Below are positions 15,648 through 24,219 of a stretch of DNA of 64,000 nucleotides, one piece after another. A program made the position numbers and the translations under genes. Source of the stretch: Bacteroidales bacterium (GTDB lineage: Bacteria; Bacteroidota; Bacteroidia; Bacteroidales; F082); NCBI GenBank assembly GCA_017651645.1, contig JAGCCO010000042.1, positions 1 to 64,000 of the forward strand, written 5' to 3'. Numbering within the stretch: the stretch's first letter is position 1; every line of letters starts with the position of its first letter. The notes beneath the pieces are model-generated. The model ran no database searches. It saw nothing but the letters and a program-made list of their open reading frames with translations, and was not told the DNA's origin.

Positions 15648-17972
15648 ATGAAGCATTTGAAGATTTTTACCCTCATCATAGCCTCATGGCTCTTTTCGAC
15701 AAACCTTTTTGCCCAAGACGGTGTCTCCATCGGCAACTGGCGCACCCATTTGCCTTATCAGAAAGTTATTGCCGTAGAGCCCGTCGGCAACAAAATCTAC
15801 GCCGCCACCCAGTTTGAGCTGTTCTATTACGACACCCAAGATAACTCCATTCATATCCTGAACAAAATCAACGGCTTGTCGGACATCGGCATCAGCACCA
15901 TGCGTTACAACGAAAGCCAACGCAAACTGTTTGTCGCTTACACCAACACTAACGTTGACCTTATTGATGCCAACGGCAACATCAAGAACATGAGCGACAT
16001 CAAGGATAAAAACATCGTCGGAAACAAAAGCATCAACCATGTCTTCTTCAATGGCGACTTGGCTTATGTGGCCTGCGGCTTCGGTATCGTGGTCTTCGAC
16101 CTGAAGAAAGAAGAGGTAAAGGACACTTATTATATTGGCAACCAAGGTGATGCCGTGAATGTCACCGATATCGCCTTCTTCAATGGCCGTATTTACGCCT
16201 GCACCGACGACGGAGTCTACTATGCCTTGCAAAATGCAACCAATCTGGCGAATTATTCCGCATGGCATTTCGATTCCAGCTTGATCCACCCTCATCTGGC
16301 CTATACCGAAATGGAGGTATTCAATGGGAAGCTCTACCTCAATTTCGATGGCGGTTTCAATGCCGACACGGTTTTTGTCAACGATGGCAATCAATGGGGC
16401 TATTACAATAAAAGCGATGTCAGCCAGAAGATGGAGCTCCGAGCCTACAACGATTGTTTCGTCATGACAAGCCGCTATAGTGTGAAGGCTTTTGACCAAA
16501 ACATGGACGAGATGATCAACATTTACTCTCCCGGCGGTGCTATCACACCTCTTTCGACAGCTATGGACAAGAGCGGTAACTATTGGATTGGCGACAGCAA
16601 ACGCGGCCTTGTCATGACGGCCGACAGTTGGAACGCTACGGATGTGATGCCTAACGGGCCTGCCTCGAAAAACGTCTTCGAGTTGCAAGCCTGCGGCGAT
16701 CAGGTTTGGATTGCCACGGGAGGCCATGCCGCCAACTGGGGCAAACGTTACATGAGAGAGGGCGTAGCCCGCTTTGACGGCTTGTGGACCATCCTCAACA
16801 ACACCACCCTGCCCGACTTCAATGATTATACCGATTTCGTCTGTACCGCCACCAATCCCAATGACCCGTCGGTCACCTATGTCGGCACATGGGGAAGCGG
16901 TATCTTGAAATTCAAGGACAATGAGTTGGTTGAAGTATACAATGCCGACAACAGCACACTCGAGTATTGGACGCAAGACCAAAGCCTGATCAACATCAGC
17001 GGTCTCGACTTCGACAGCAAAGGCAACCTTTGGGTAGCCAACACCGGTGCCACCAACCTCCTCTCAGTAATGGAGCCCAACGGTACATGGCACTCCTATA
17101 ACCTAGGTGGCAACATGAGCGGTATCGACATCGGCACACTCCTCGTCGACCACAACAACTACAAATGGATTACACGACGCAACGGTGAAGTGATTGTCTT
17201 CAACGACAACGGTACGCTCGACAACCCCGCCGATGATCAAACCGCCAACCTTACGACGGCTACAGGCAACGGTCATCTGCTTGGGTCGGTCAACTGCCTC
17301 GCCGTCGACAACAACGGCAACGTTTGGGCAGGCACCGACAAGGGCCCCTGCCTGTTTACCGACTCAAAAAAGATCTTCAACGGTTCCAACTTCGACGCCA
17401 CCCAGAAAGAGGTGCCACGTAACGACGGGACAGGGCAATTCGACTATCTCTTCGATGGAGCCAACGTAATCTCCATGGCCGCCATGGAAGGCACCAACCA
17501 GATTTGGTTTGGCCTCGAATCGGGCGTTTATCTCATGTCGTTTGAGCAGAAGCCCAAGGAAATCCATTATTTCAACACCGACAACAGCCCCTTGCTCGAC
17601 AATTCCGTCACCACCATGGCCATCGACAAAAGCGGTGAGGTGTTTTTCGGTACCAGCAGCGGCATCATCTCCTATCGGGGCGAATATGCCACACCCGAAC
17701 CGATTATCAGCGACGTGGTGGCCTATCCCAATCCCGTCCGGTTGGGCTATAACGGCTTTGTAGGCATCAAAGGTTTGGTGGCCAACTCTTTGGTCAGAAT
17801 CACCACCGTCGACGGCGCATTTGTCACTCAACTGATGTCGGAAGGCGGTCAGGCCGTCTGGGATTGCACCACCATCAACGGCGAGAAAGTGGAACCCGGC
17901 GTCTATCTCATCTTCGTCAGCACCAAACAGGGCACCGACAAGTTCGCCACCAAGATCCTTATCATGAACTGA
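15648..17972 (+). CDS. porZ: Type IX secretion system protein PorZ
   Basis: This is a 774-residue protein. I set the start at the ATG at 15648 because it begins a clean Sec signal (MKHLKIFTLIIASWLFSTNLFAQ); the longer open frame has no signal. The opening GNWRTHLPYQKVIAVEPVGNKIYAAT, followed by two beta-propellers of two-component-regulator type (IWFGLESGVYLMS, GNLWVANTG, GNVWAGTDKGP) and a type A sorting domain (VVAYPNPVRLGYNGFVG... EPGVYLIFVS), is the PorZ layout. In Porphyromonas PorZ is part of the PorU/PorV/PorQ attachment complex that removes sorting domains and links cargo to A-LPS. Its presence supports a working T9SS for the cargo proteins in this window. The stop codon shares one base with the recO start. 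Confidence 0.88.
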   Translation: MKHLKIFTLIIASWLFSTNLFAQDGVSIGNWRTHLPYQKVIAVEPVGNKIYAATQFELFYYDTQDNSIHILNKINGLSDIGISTMRYNESQRKLFVAYTNTNVDLIDANGNIKNMSDIKDKNIVGNKSINHVFFNGDLAYVACGFGIVVFDLKKEEVKDTYYIGNQGDAVNVTDIAFFNGRIYACTDDGVYYALQNATNLANYSAWHFDSSLIHPHLAYTEMEVFNGKLYLNFDGGFNADTVFVNDGNQWGYYNKSDVSQKMELRAYNDCFVMTSRYSVKAFDQNMDEMINIYSPGGAITPLSTAMDKSGNYWIGDSKRGLVMTADSWNATDVMPNGPASKNVFELQACGDQVWIATGGHAANWGKRYMREGVARFDGLWTILNNTTLPDFNDYTDFVCTATNPNDPSVTYVGTWGSGILKFKDNELVEVYNADNSTLEYWTQDQSLINISGLDFDSKGNLWVANTGATNLLSVMEPNGTWHSYNLGGNMSGIDIGTLLVDHNNYKWITRRNGEVIVFNDNGTLDNPADDQTANLTTATGNGHLLGSVNCLAVDNNGNVWAGTDKGPCLFTDSKKIFNGSNFDATQKEVPRNDGTGQFDYLFDGANVISMAAMEGTNQIWFGLESGVYLMSFEQKPKEIHYFNTDNSPLLDNSVTTMAIDKSGEVFFGTSSGIISYRGEYATPEPIISDVVAYPNPVRLGYNGFVGIKGLVANSLVRITTVDGAFVTQLMSEGGQAVWDCTTINGEKVEPGVYLIFVSTKQGTDKFATKILIMN

Positions 17973-18697
17973 TGGACGACAAAATCCAAGGCATAGTGCT
18001 GCAATCGCTGCGTTACGGCGACACCAGCCTCATCGTGAAGGTGTTCACCCGAAGCCTTGGCCTGCGGTCCTATATGGTGAAAGGGGCCTTCAACCGCAAC
18101 TCGAAAAGCCGCGTGGCCTTGTTCCAAAACCTTAACCTTATTAATTATATAGAGGCAGGCAAACCCAACAAAAGCAGTTTGGGCTACCTGAAGGATGTGC
18201 AACTCTCCACCGTCTATCAAAGCATCCCTTTTGTGATGAATAAAAGCGCCATCTTGATGTACGTCAGTGAGTTGCTTTCGAAAACTATCACGGAACAGGA
18301 GCAGAACGAGCCTTTATATGATTTCATTGTCCAGTCCCTGCAATGGCTCGACTTGGTGGAACAAGACTATGCCAACTTCCCCTTGTTCTTCACTTTGGAG
18401 CTGACCCGTCATCTCGGTTTCTATCCCAAAGCCGACTACACAACAGGATACTGCTTCGACATGATGGAAGGCGTTTTCGCACACGACTACCCTTTGCACC
18501 CGTATTACTTCGATGCGGAGGCCGCCCACATTTTATCGGAATTGCTTGATACCAACCTCGATGAGACCTGCCACCTTCCGCTACGTGTGACTCAGCGTCG
18601 GGAGTTGCTCGACGGACTCATCGTCTTCATGCGACTTCATGCCCCCGTGATGAAGGACTTCCATTCGCATGAGGTGTTGAAGACGGTACTGGAATGA
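17972..18697 (+). CDS. recO: DNA repair protein RecO
   Basis: This is a 241-residue protein of the RecF recombination pathway, which helps load RecA onto SSB-coated DNA. The N-terminal OB fold opens with KIQGIVLQSLRYGDTSLIVKVFT, then LGLRSYMVKGAFN. The C-terminal helical part includes FPLFFTLELTRHLGFYPK. The zinc cysteines of some RecO proteins are not evident, as in many Bacteroidetes. The ATG at 17972 overlaps the porZ stop by one base, so the pair is translationally coupled even though the functions differ. Confidence 0.9.
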   Translation: MDDKIQGIVLQSLRYGDTSLIVKVFTRSLGLRSYMVKGAFNRNSKSRVALFQNLNLINYIEAGKPNKSSLGYLKDVQLSTVYQSIPFVMNKSAILMYVSELLSKTITEQEQNEPLYDFIVQSLQWLDLVEQDYANFPLFFTLELTRHLGFYPKADYTTGYCFDMMEGVFAHDYPLHPYYFDAEAAHILSELLDTNLDETCHLPLRVTQRRELLDGLIVFMRLHAPVMKDFHSHEVLKTVLE

Positions 18698-18722
18698 AAA
18701 AAGCCAACCCGAAGGCTGGCTT
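18697..18722. terminator. Bidirectional terminator after recO
   Basis: AAGCCA.CC pairs with GG.TGGCTT around a short CGAA loop, with six A upstream and TTTTATT downstream. It stops recO and the converging capsule-export operon ending at 18747. Confidence 0.8.
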
Positions 18723-18746
18723 TTATTACGGTAATCAGAATTTACC

Positions 18747-19655
18747 TTACTTCAAATCAATGGCGGTTTGGCCGATGAGTTTGCCGCCTTCTTCATACAC
18801 GTCGATAAAATAGGTGCCGGGCATCAACTCGTAGGCCTCAGGCTTGTTGTAGTAGGCACGCACGGCTGTCTCATTGCCGTCATAGTTGACTCTGACCTTT
18901 TCCGTGAACTGCAAGGTCTCGCCGTTCGACTTGAAGGAATACTCGTCGCCAGTTCCTTTGCTAATGATGGCACGCTTGGGGTCGGCGATACGCACATAAA
19001 ACAGTTTGGTACCCGGCTGCACAAGATCGTTAGCCGCCAACGTGAAGTCGATTCTGATGCGCTCGGCGCGGGCAGCACGGTCGGTCGATGCCTCTTTGCC
19101 GCCGCCTTTGAAACGAACGGCTTGGGCGGTGTAGTTGTAGAGCTTCATGGTGGTCGCCTGATTCACCTTGTTGGTCAGCTCTTCTTTCTGACGGGTGAGG
19201 CTGGTATTCTGACGGCGTTCGGCTTGATACTCTTCACGGATACGTTCGTTCTCGGCTACTAGCTCTCGGTTAACCGTATAGAGCGAGTCCATCTGACGGA
19301 CATAATGCTGTGAGATCTCCTGCAAGGCAGCCAGTTTTTTCTTGACGCGGTAATAATCCCATTGTGAATCAAGGAGCTTCTTGATCTCAACGGCGTCAGC
19401 TTGGATGATACTGTCTTTCTCAGCCAATTCCTGGCTCAGCTCACCATAGCTGTCTTTCAGTTCATTGTGCACTTTCATCAGGCTGTCAACTTCAGCTTGA
19501 AAATCGGCACGTTGTAATTCCTTTTCGGCCTCAAGTGCTTCTTTGTCGCCCTTCAATGAGGAATTGCGAACTGCAAGAAACACCAAGGCAACGGCCAACA
19601 AACCAAGAAGCGCATAAAGCCAAATCGGTTTACTCGTTTTTTTCTCTGTGTCCAT
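18747..19655 (-). CDS. Membrane-anchored coiled-coil protein of unknown function
   Basis: This is a 302-residue protein. A single membrane helix (about 12-28, LYALLGLLAVALVFLAV) follows a short charged cytoplasmic start. Residues 30-170 are a long coiled coil (KEALEAEKELQRADFQAEVDSL, ENERIREEYQAERRQN). Residues 172-302 form a beta-rich domain (RIRIDFTLAANDLVQPGTKLFYVRI ... PGTYFIDVYEEGGKLIGQTAIDLK). It is the last gene of the Wza-Wzc-UpxY operon, 54 bases after upxY. A scaffold or regulator of envelope polysaccharide export is possible from position alone. I do not recognise a named family. Confidence 0.7.
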   Translation of the reverse strand: MDTEKKTSKPIWLYALLGLLAVALVFLAVRNSSLKGDKEALEAEKELQRADFQAEVDSLMKVHNELKDSYGELSQELAEKDSIIQADAVEIKKLLDSQWDYYRVKKKLAALQEISQHYVRQMDSLYTVNRELVAENERIREEYQAERRQNTSLTRQKEELTNKVNQATTMKLYNYTAQAVRFKGGGKEASTDRAARAERIRIDFTLAANDLVQPGTKLFYVRIADPKRAIISKGTGDEYSFKSNGETLQFTEKVRVNYDGNETAVRAYYNKPEAYELMPGTYFIDVYEEGGKLIGQTAIDLK

Positions 19656-19709
19656 GTCTTATAGTTTTGAGATTGTTTGCAAAAATAGTAATAATCCTAT
19701 GATAATCCA

Positions 19710-20240
19710 TCAGCCTCCAACCACACGTTCCACTTTGGTTCTGGGAATATTGACGGGGATGAACTTCCCCACCACATCGATAAAAACTATCAAACGCCGC
19801 TTATCCATAATGGTATCAAGCCGTCCAATGAGACCTTTCATGGGGCCGTTGATGATACGCACCATTTGGCCTTCTTTCAAGTCATCGTTGTCATTCATGA
19901 TCTTGCCTTCCTCACCCCGCTCATAATCCTGAATATACCGCTTGATGGCAAGAATCTGGTTCTCAGGGACGATCACAGCTTCATGTTCGAAGGTGACAAA
20001 CTTCAACACGCCATAGACATTCAAGACCGGAATATGTTCTTTCTCATTTGAATAAACGAACACATAAGACTTGAACAGCGGCTCTTCAACCTTTTTCTTG
20101 CGGTCGCTCCACTGCTTGACATGTGTAATCAAAGGCAAGTAGGCTTGGATGCCCATATCTTCAAGCTGAGCCAAAACCTTCTTTTCGGCTCTCGACCTGA
20201 CATAGAGGGCATGCCAATACCTAACTGCTTGATCCTTCAT
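19710..20240 (-). CDS. UpxY-family transcription antiterminator (NusG paralogue)
   Basis: This is a 176-residue protein. The N-terminal NGN fold opens with YWHALYVRSRAEKKVLAQLEDMGIQAYLPL. The C-terminal KOW motif reads EGQMVRIINGPMKGLIGRLDTI. UpxY proteins of Bacteroides bind RNA polymerase and prevent early termination in long capsule operons. They are normally the first gene of such a locus; here it is the fourth gene, 10 bases after the Wzc-like kinase, and no glycosyltransferases are visible downstream. It may act on another locus or on its own operon. Confidence 0.88.
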   Translation of the reverse strand: MKDQAVRYWHALYVRSRAEKKVLAQLEDMGIQAYLPLITHVKQWSDRKKKVEEPLFKSYVFVYSNEKEHIPVLNVYGVLKFVTFEHEAVIVPENQILAIKRYIQDYERGEEGKIMNDNDDLKEGQMVRIINGPMKGLIGRLDTIMDKRRLIVFIDVVGKFIPVNIPRTKVERVVGG

Positions 20241-20250
20241 TTATAGCAAC

Positions 20251-22746
20251 TTAATCTTTTTCTTTATCCTTACGCTTGGCTTTTTTGACTCCCTCATCAA
20301 TCTCACCATAATAGTCATTGCCGTAATAGCCGCTGCTGTTGCTGCCGTATCTGCCGTAGCCGTAACCATAAGCGTAACCATAGCCATAACCGTACTTCTT
20401 GCCGTATCCGTAACCATAACCCTTGTTGGTTTGGATGCCATTGATGACAAGGGAGATATTGAGGTTACGCTTTTCAAGATCCTTGATGATGCTGCCGAAG
20501 ATGTTCTTATTGGTGACACCTTGACGAACGATGAACAAGTTCACATCAGAGTGCTTCATCAGCAGGAAGGCATCCGTCACGAGGCCAACAGGAGGCGTGT
20601 CAATGATGATGTAGTCATAACGCTCCTTCAGCAAGTCGAAGAGCTCCTGGCACTTGTCGGAGGCAATCAGCTCGGCCGGATTGGGCGGGATAGGTCCGCT
20701 GGTGATGATATCAAGACTCGGGATGGCCGATGTCGATTGGATGATACTGTCAAACGACTCCTTATTGGAGAGGAACGAACTCAAACCAATATTGTTGTTC
20801 AGGCCGAACTCCTTGAACAGTTTAGGTTTACGCATATCGAAGCCCAACAGCACTGTCTTCTTTCCATAAAGGGCATAGATGGAAGCCACATTGATACTGT
20901 TGAAGGTCTTACCGATACTCTGCATGTCACCTGTGACGAGAATCGTACTCTTCGATTTGCCTTGGGTGAGGAACTCAATATTGGTACGAATCGAGCGGAA
21001 CGACTCGGCGATGGGCGACTTGGGAGAATTGACCACGACGAGCGGATCTTTGCCGCTGGCCATGGCGACTTGGCCAATGATCGGGAAGCTGGTGAGTTTT
21101 TCCACATCCTTGCGGTCGTTGATAGACACGTTGAAGAAGTCCTTGAGGAACAGATACAAGGCAGGGATCAACAGACCCAAGATGATGGCGATGAGGTAGT
21201 TCATAGAAGTGCGGGGCGAAATCCTTACCACACGCTCAATTCTAGCCTCATCCAAGATCGAATTGTCGGGTGTATTGGAAGCCTTCAGAATCTGGGCCTC
21301 GGCACGACGCTGCATCAAATACTTGTAGGTCTCGTCATTGAAATTGAAGTTACGCTGATAGTTGATCAACTGCTGCTGCTTCTCGGGAAGCACTTTCGAC
21401 TCCGACATGGTCTTGGCAATTCGCTTGTTGATTTCATCAAGGCTCAGCTCGGCATTACTCACCAAGTTGTTGATGGTCTCCAGCAAGGTCCTCTTCGTCG
21501 TCACAATCTGCTCGTCCAACTTCACAATCTGCGGGTGTTGTTCGGTCTGGGTCAGCAACTGGGTGGCCTTGGTTTGCGAAAGCGTGACCAATTCGGTGAC
21601 CAAACGGTTCAACAGCGGGTCGGTGATACCCATCGTACTGGGAGCGGCCAGATTTTCGGGATCGTTGATCTGCTCCTTGATATAGTCCTGCAAACGCTTG
21701 TAGATCTTGACATTAACCGACAACTCTGCACGCTCTTTCTCCAAAGCTTGCAACTGGTTGTAAATCTGTGAGGCCTGCAAATCGAGGTTCATCAAGTCGT
21801 TCTGGGTGCGGAAGTCTTTCAACTCGCTTTCGGCACTGCTCAGGGACTCTTGGATGCCAGCCAACTCATTGTCGATAAACTGAATCGTGTTTTCAGAAAC
21901 ACTGTTCTTCTTCTCCAAACCACTGTTCACATATTCCGTCATCAACAAATTGGTGAATTCAACGATCTTGCGGGGATTGTTGCCGTTCATGACAAGCGAA
22001 GCCACCGACGACTGCTTGCTGGTGGCCGCCACGGTGAAGGTGCTCATCTGGTTGACCAAGCCAGGATAGCTGTTCAGACGGAACGAAAGGACTCTGGTCT
22101 TATCCGTTTCGGGATTGAAACGGTCGTTATAAACAATACGGAAACGGTTGAATCCATTGTCAATCCATTCACCTTGCTTGCACTCGGTGGTGATATCCAC
22201 TTTATAAGGCGAACTTGAAATGGTTTGGCATAAGACATAGTCGTATTTTGTCAAGAATTCAGAGGTGCCGTGAAGTACCATCGTACCCTCGCCGAAATTC
22301 GAAATCTGATAGGTGACGCCCACAGCCTGAGGCACGCTACGGTCAAACTCCACATCAAAGGGGGCGGTCTTATACATTTCACTGGTCAAAAAACGACCCT
22401 TTTCGTAATAGGTGACTTCAAGATTCATCTTCTTGACGGTCCTTTCGGTAAGCGTATACGAACGCAAGATGGCCATTTCGTTTTCAACATTCGACTTGCC
22501 TGTGCTCAGGTTGGTCATCAAAGCTGTCGGGTCAAACCCCTGGTCGTTTTTGATAAGCACAGTACCGGAAGTTTGATATACATTAGGCTTGTATCTATTG
22601 ATAATGAAGCCTGCCGCCAAGGCGACGACAACGCCTATCACGAATAAATACCAATGGCTGAGACAAATGTAAATCAACTGTTTGATATCAACAGATTGCT
22701 CGTCACTGCTCTGCTGCGGTCTGTAGTTTGTTGTTTCGTTCTGCAT
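20251..22746 (-). CDS. Wzc-like polysaccharide chain-length regulator and BY-type tyrosine kinase
   Basis: This is an 831-residue protein counting from ATG 22746 (a GTG two codons earlier is possible). A Wzz domain spans about residues 20-510, bounded by two membrane helices (YLFVIGVVVALAAGFII and MNYLIAIILGLLIPALYLFL) around a long periplasmic coiled coil. The kinase part has Walker A GDMQSIGKTF, Walker A' VLLGFDMRKP and Walker B YIIIDTPP, all in the E. coli Wzc style. The C-terminal tail contains 15 tyrosines within about 45 residues, mostly as a Tyr-Gly run, the expected autophosphorylation cluster. It works with the Wza-like lipoprotein encoded just upstream to set length and drive export of capsule or exopolysaccharide. 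Confidence 0.92.
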   Translation of the reverse strand: MQNETTNYRPQQSSDEQSVDIKQLIYICLSHWYLFVIGVVVALAAGFIINRYKPNVYQTSGTVLIKNDQGFDPTALMTNLSTGKSNVENEMAILRSYTLTERTVKKMNLEVTYYEKGRFLTSEMYKTAPFDVEFDRSVPQAVGVTYQISNFGEGTMVLHGTSEFLTKYDYVLCQTISSSPYKVDITTECKQGEWIDNGFNRFRIVYNDRFNPETDKTRVLSFRLNSYPGLVNQMSTFTVAATSKQSSVASLVMNGNNPRKIVEFTNLLMTEYVNSGLEKKNSVSENTIQFIDNELAGIQESLSSAESELKDFRTQNDLMNLDLQASQIYNQLQALEKERAELSVNVKIYKRLQDYIKEQINDPENLAAPSTMGITDPLLNRLVTELVTLSQTKATQLLTQTEQHPQIVKLDEQIVTTKRTLLETINNLVSNAELSLDEINKRIAKTMSESKVLPEKQQQLINYQRNFNFNDETYKYLMQRRAEAQILKASNTPDNSILDEARIERVVRISPRTSMNYLIAIILGLLIPALYLFLKDFFNVSINDRKDVEKLTSFPIIGQVAMASGKDPLVVVNSPKSPIAESFRSIRTNIEFLTQGKSKSTILVTGDMQSIGKTFNSINVASIYALYGKKTVLLGFDMRKPKLFKEFGLNNNIGLSSFLSNKESFDSIIQSTSAIPSLDIITSGPIPPNPAELIASDKCQELFDLLKERYDYIIIDTPPVGLVTDAFLLMKHSDVNLFIVRQGVTNKNIFGSIIKDLEKRNLNISLVINGIQTNKGYGYGYGKKYGYGYGYAYGYGYGRYGSNSSGYYGNDYYGEIDEGVKKAKRKDKEKD

Positions 22747-22781
22747 GATCACTATCAGTTTATGGTTGTATTACGATGTTA

Positions 22782-23588
22782 TTACTTCTTCAAGTTGAGG
22801 TATAGCGTGACAATGGTGACAGCCAATGACGTCACTGACAAGACCGTCGAATACGGGAATGTCGTGAAGCCCCATTGCTTGATCTTGAGCGGCTCCACAT
22901 AGATGATATCATTCGGCTTCAAATAATAATAAGGTGACGACAAGATATCAGCCTGGCCCATGTCGACGGTAACCACCTCAGAGCCGTTGTCAGTCTGACG
23001 GATGATCTTCACTTCGCTGTTTTTGGCAAAGTTGGTCATGTTGCCCGCCATCGAGATGGCTTCAAACAAATTGATTTGGGACTGATAGACCTTGTACATA
23101 CCCGGGCGCAACACTTCGCCAAGCACGGTAAGGTTGAAGTTGGAAAGCTTCACGATGATCGTGGTCTGGTTGACATACTTGTCGAGCTCTTCCTGCAAAC
23201 GGTTTTTGGCTTGATCCACAGTCAGGTTTTTCAGATTGATCTTACCGGTCAACGGCATCTCAATGCAGCCTTCTTCGTCCAAGGTATAGGACTGAAGGTA
23301 AATGCTGGCATCAGAAGTGAGCTGCACCGTACGGTTGGTATAATCTCCAGCCAAAGAAGCGGCAGTCCGTTCATCAACGGTGTTCAGCACACGGATGTAG
23401 AGGTTGTCGCCCGGCTGAAGCTTATAGTTCACCGAACGGTCGTTGACATAATTCTTCGAGACGTTTTCCGAAAGCATTTCAGCATCCTTCAGATAAAGCA
23501 TCTTTTTTTGTGGCACGCATGAAGCAAAAATCATGGCCAACAATACGGTCAAAATTCCAAGTTTTGTAATTGCGCTAGCGTTTTTCAT
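22782..23588 (-). CDS. Wza-like polysaccharide export lipoprotein
   Basis: This is a 268-residue protein. The signal peptide ends in the lipobox FASC (Cys24). A poly_export domain opens with VNYKLQPGDNLYIRVL, followed by SLBB-like segments (LTVLGEVLRPGMYKVYQSQINLFEAISMAG and KPNDIIYVEP). A C-terminal hydrophobic helix (about 245-265) matches the amphipathic pore-forming helix of Wza. It builds the outer-membrane channel for capsule. It lies 35 bases ahead of the Wzc-like gene and 16 after the GldH-like gene, in one operon. Confidence 0.9.
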   Translation of the reverse strand: MKNASAITKLGILTVLLAMIFASCVPQKKMLYLKDAEMLSENVSKNYVNDRSVNYKLQPGDNLYIRVLNTVDERTAASLAGDYTNRTVQLTSDASIYLQSYTLDEEGCIEMPLTGKINLKNLTVDQAKNRLQEELDKYVNQTTIIVKLSNFNLTVLGEVLRPGMYKVYQSQINLFEAISMAGNMTNFAKNSEVKIIRQTDNGSEVVTVDMGQADILSSPYYYLKPNDIIYVEPLKIKQWGFTTFPYSTVLSVTSLAVTIVTLYLNLKK

Positions 23589-23604
23589 ATTATGATTTGT
23601 TTAT

Positions 23605-24072
23605 TCATTTTCTGTTGTTTATCAATGTCAATTCTTTTACGCCCACCAAAGGGGTAATCGGCATGTGGTTTTCGATTTGAAAACAATACTTGCCGGGGTC
23701 GGTAATCATCAGATTCTTGTTGATGGGGAAAGTGAAAGTGTAGCATCCGTCGGCCAGTTGCGAGTTCCATTGGCCCTCCTTGTCCTTCACGTTGAACTTG
23801 TATCCTTTGCTGCGATAAGGCTGACCGTCACTGGTGAAAACCGTGAAGATCATGGAAAAGTTATCGTAAGGATAATCCTCTGTGAAGCTGATTTTCATGC
23901 TTAAGTCATAGGTTGTCGCTTCCTTTACTTCAATCTCATTACGCACATAATCAAAACGTTCCCATACGGTATTGAAAAAATCACGGTGTATCATTTCCGC
24001 ATTTTTTTCCTTAGGTCCACATCCCATGAGACATAGACAACCCAAAAACACCATAATGGCAGACTTCTTCAT
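23605..24072 (-). CDS. gldH: GldH-like lipoprotein
   Basis: This is a 155-residue protein from ATG 24072, which starts a signal peptide ending in the lipobox LMGC. An upstream extension of the frame reads through the promoter and is rejected. The body carries YDLSMKISFTEDYPYDNFSMIF and NVKDKEGQWNSQLADG, matching the gliding-motility lipoprotein GldH pattern. In Flavobacterium GldH is needed for gliding and T9SS function; in non-gliding Bacteroidales its role is unclear. It is the first gene of the capsule-export operon, with TATATTTG upstream at 24093-24100. Family assignment is from motif memory and is moderate. Confidence 0.6.
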   Translation of the reverse strand: MKKSAIMVFLGCLCLMGCGPKEKNAEMIHRDFFNTVWERFDYVRNEIEVKEATTYDLSMKISFTEDYPYDNFSMIFTVFTSDGQPYRSKGYKFNVKDKEGQWNSQLADGCYTFTFPINKNLMITDPGKYCFQIENHMPITPLVGVKELTLINNRK

Positions 24073-24092
24073 ATTCAGCATAAAAAATCGTG

Positions 24093-24100
24093 CAAATATA
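24093..24100 (-). promoter_or_regulatory. -7 element of the gldH-wza-wzc-upxY operon
   Basis: The complement reads TATATTTG, a full TAnnTTTG match 21 bases ahead of the ATG at 24072. No other such element stands between the five genes, which supports one operon. Confidence 0.7.
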
Positions 24101-24194
24101 CGAAAAAAGATAATTGCCGCAATGAATAGGATAGTTTTTATAAAAATTGGAATTTTTTTACCGAAACCTCCTTCCATTTCCCAAGAAAAACATG

Positions 24195-24202
24195 TACTTT
24201 TG
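24195..24202 (+). promoter_or_regulatory. -7 element of mrdA-rodA
   Basis: TACTTTTG is a full match, 17 bases ahead of the mrdA ATG at 24220. Confidence 0.7.
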
Positions 24203-24219
24203 TAAATTCAATTTTTCCC

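Noticed and set aside
15684..16982. Minus-strand open frame (432 codons) opposite porZ
   Set aside because: Antisense shadow of a clear propeller protein; no domain and unlikely composition.
20431..21771. Plus-strand open frame (446 codons) opposite the Wzc-like kinase
   Set aside because: The opposite strand carries all kinase motifs; this frame is Gln/His/Leu-rich without any motif.
23605..24177. Longer start for the GldH-like protein
   Set aside because: The extra 35 residues read through the TATATTTG promoter element and would hide the lipoprotein signal.
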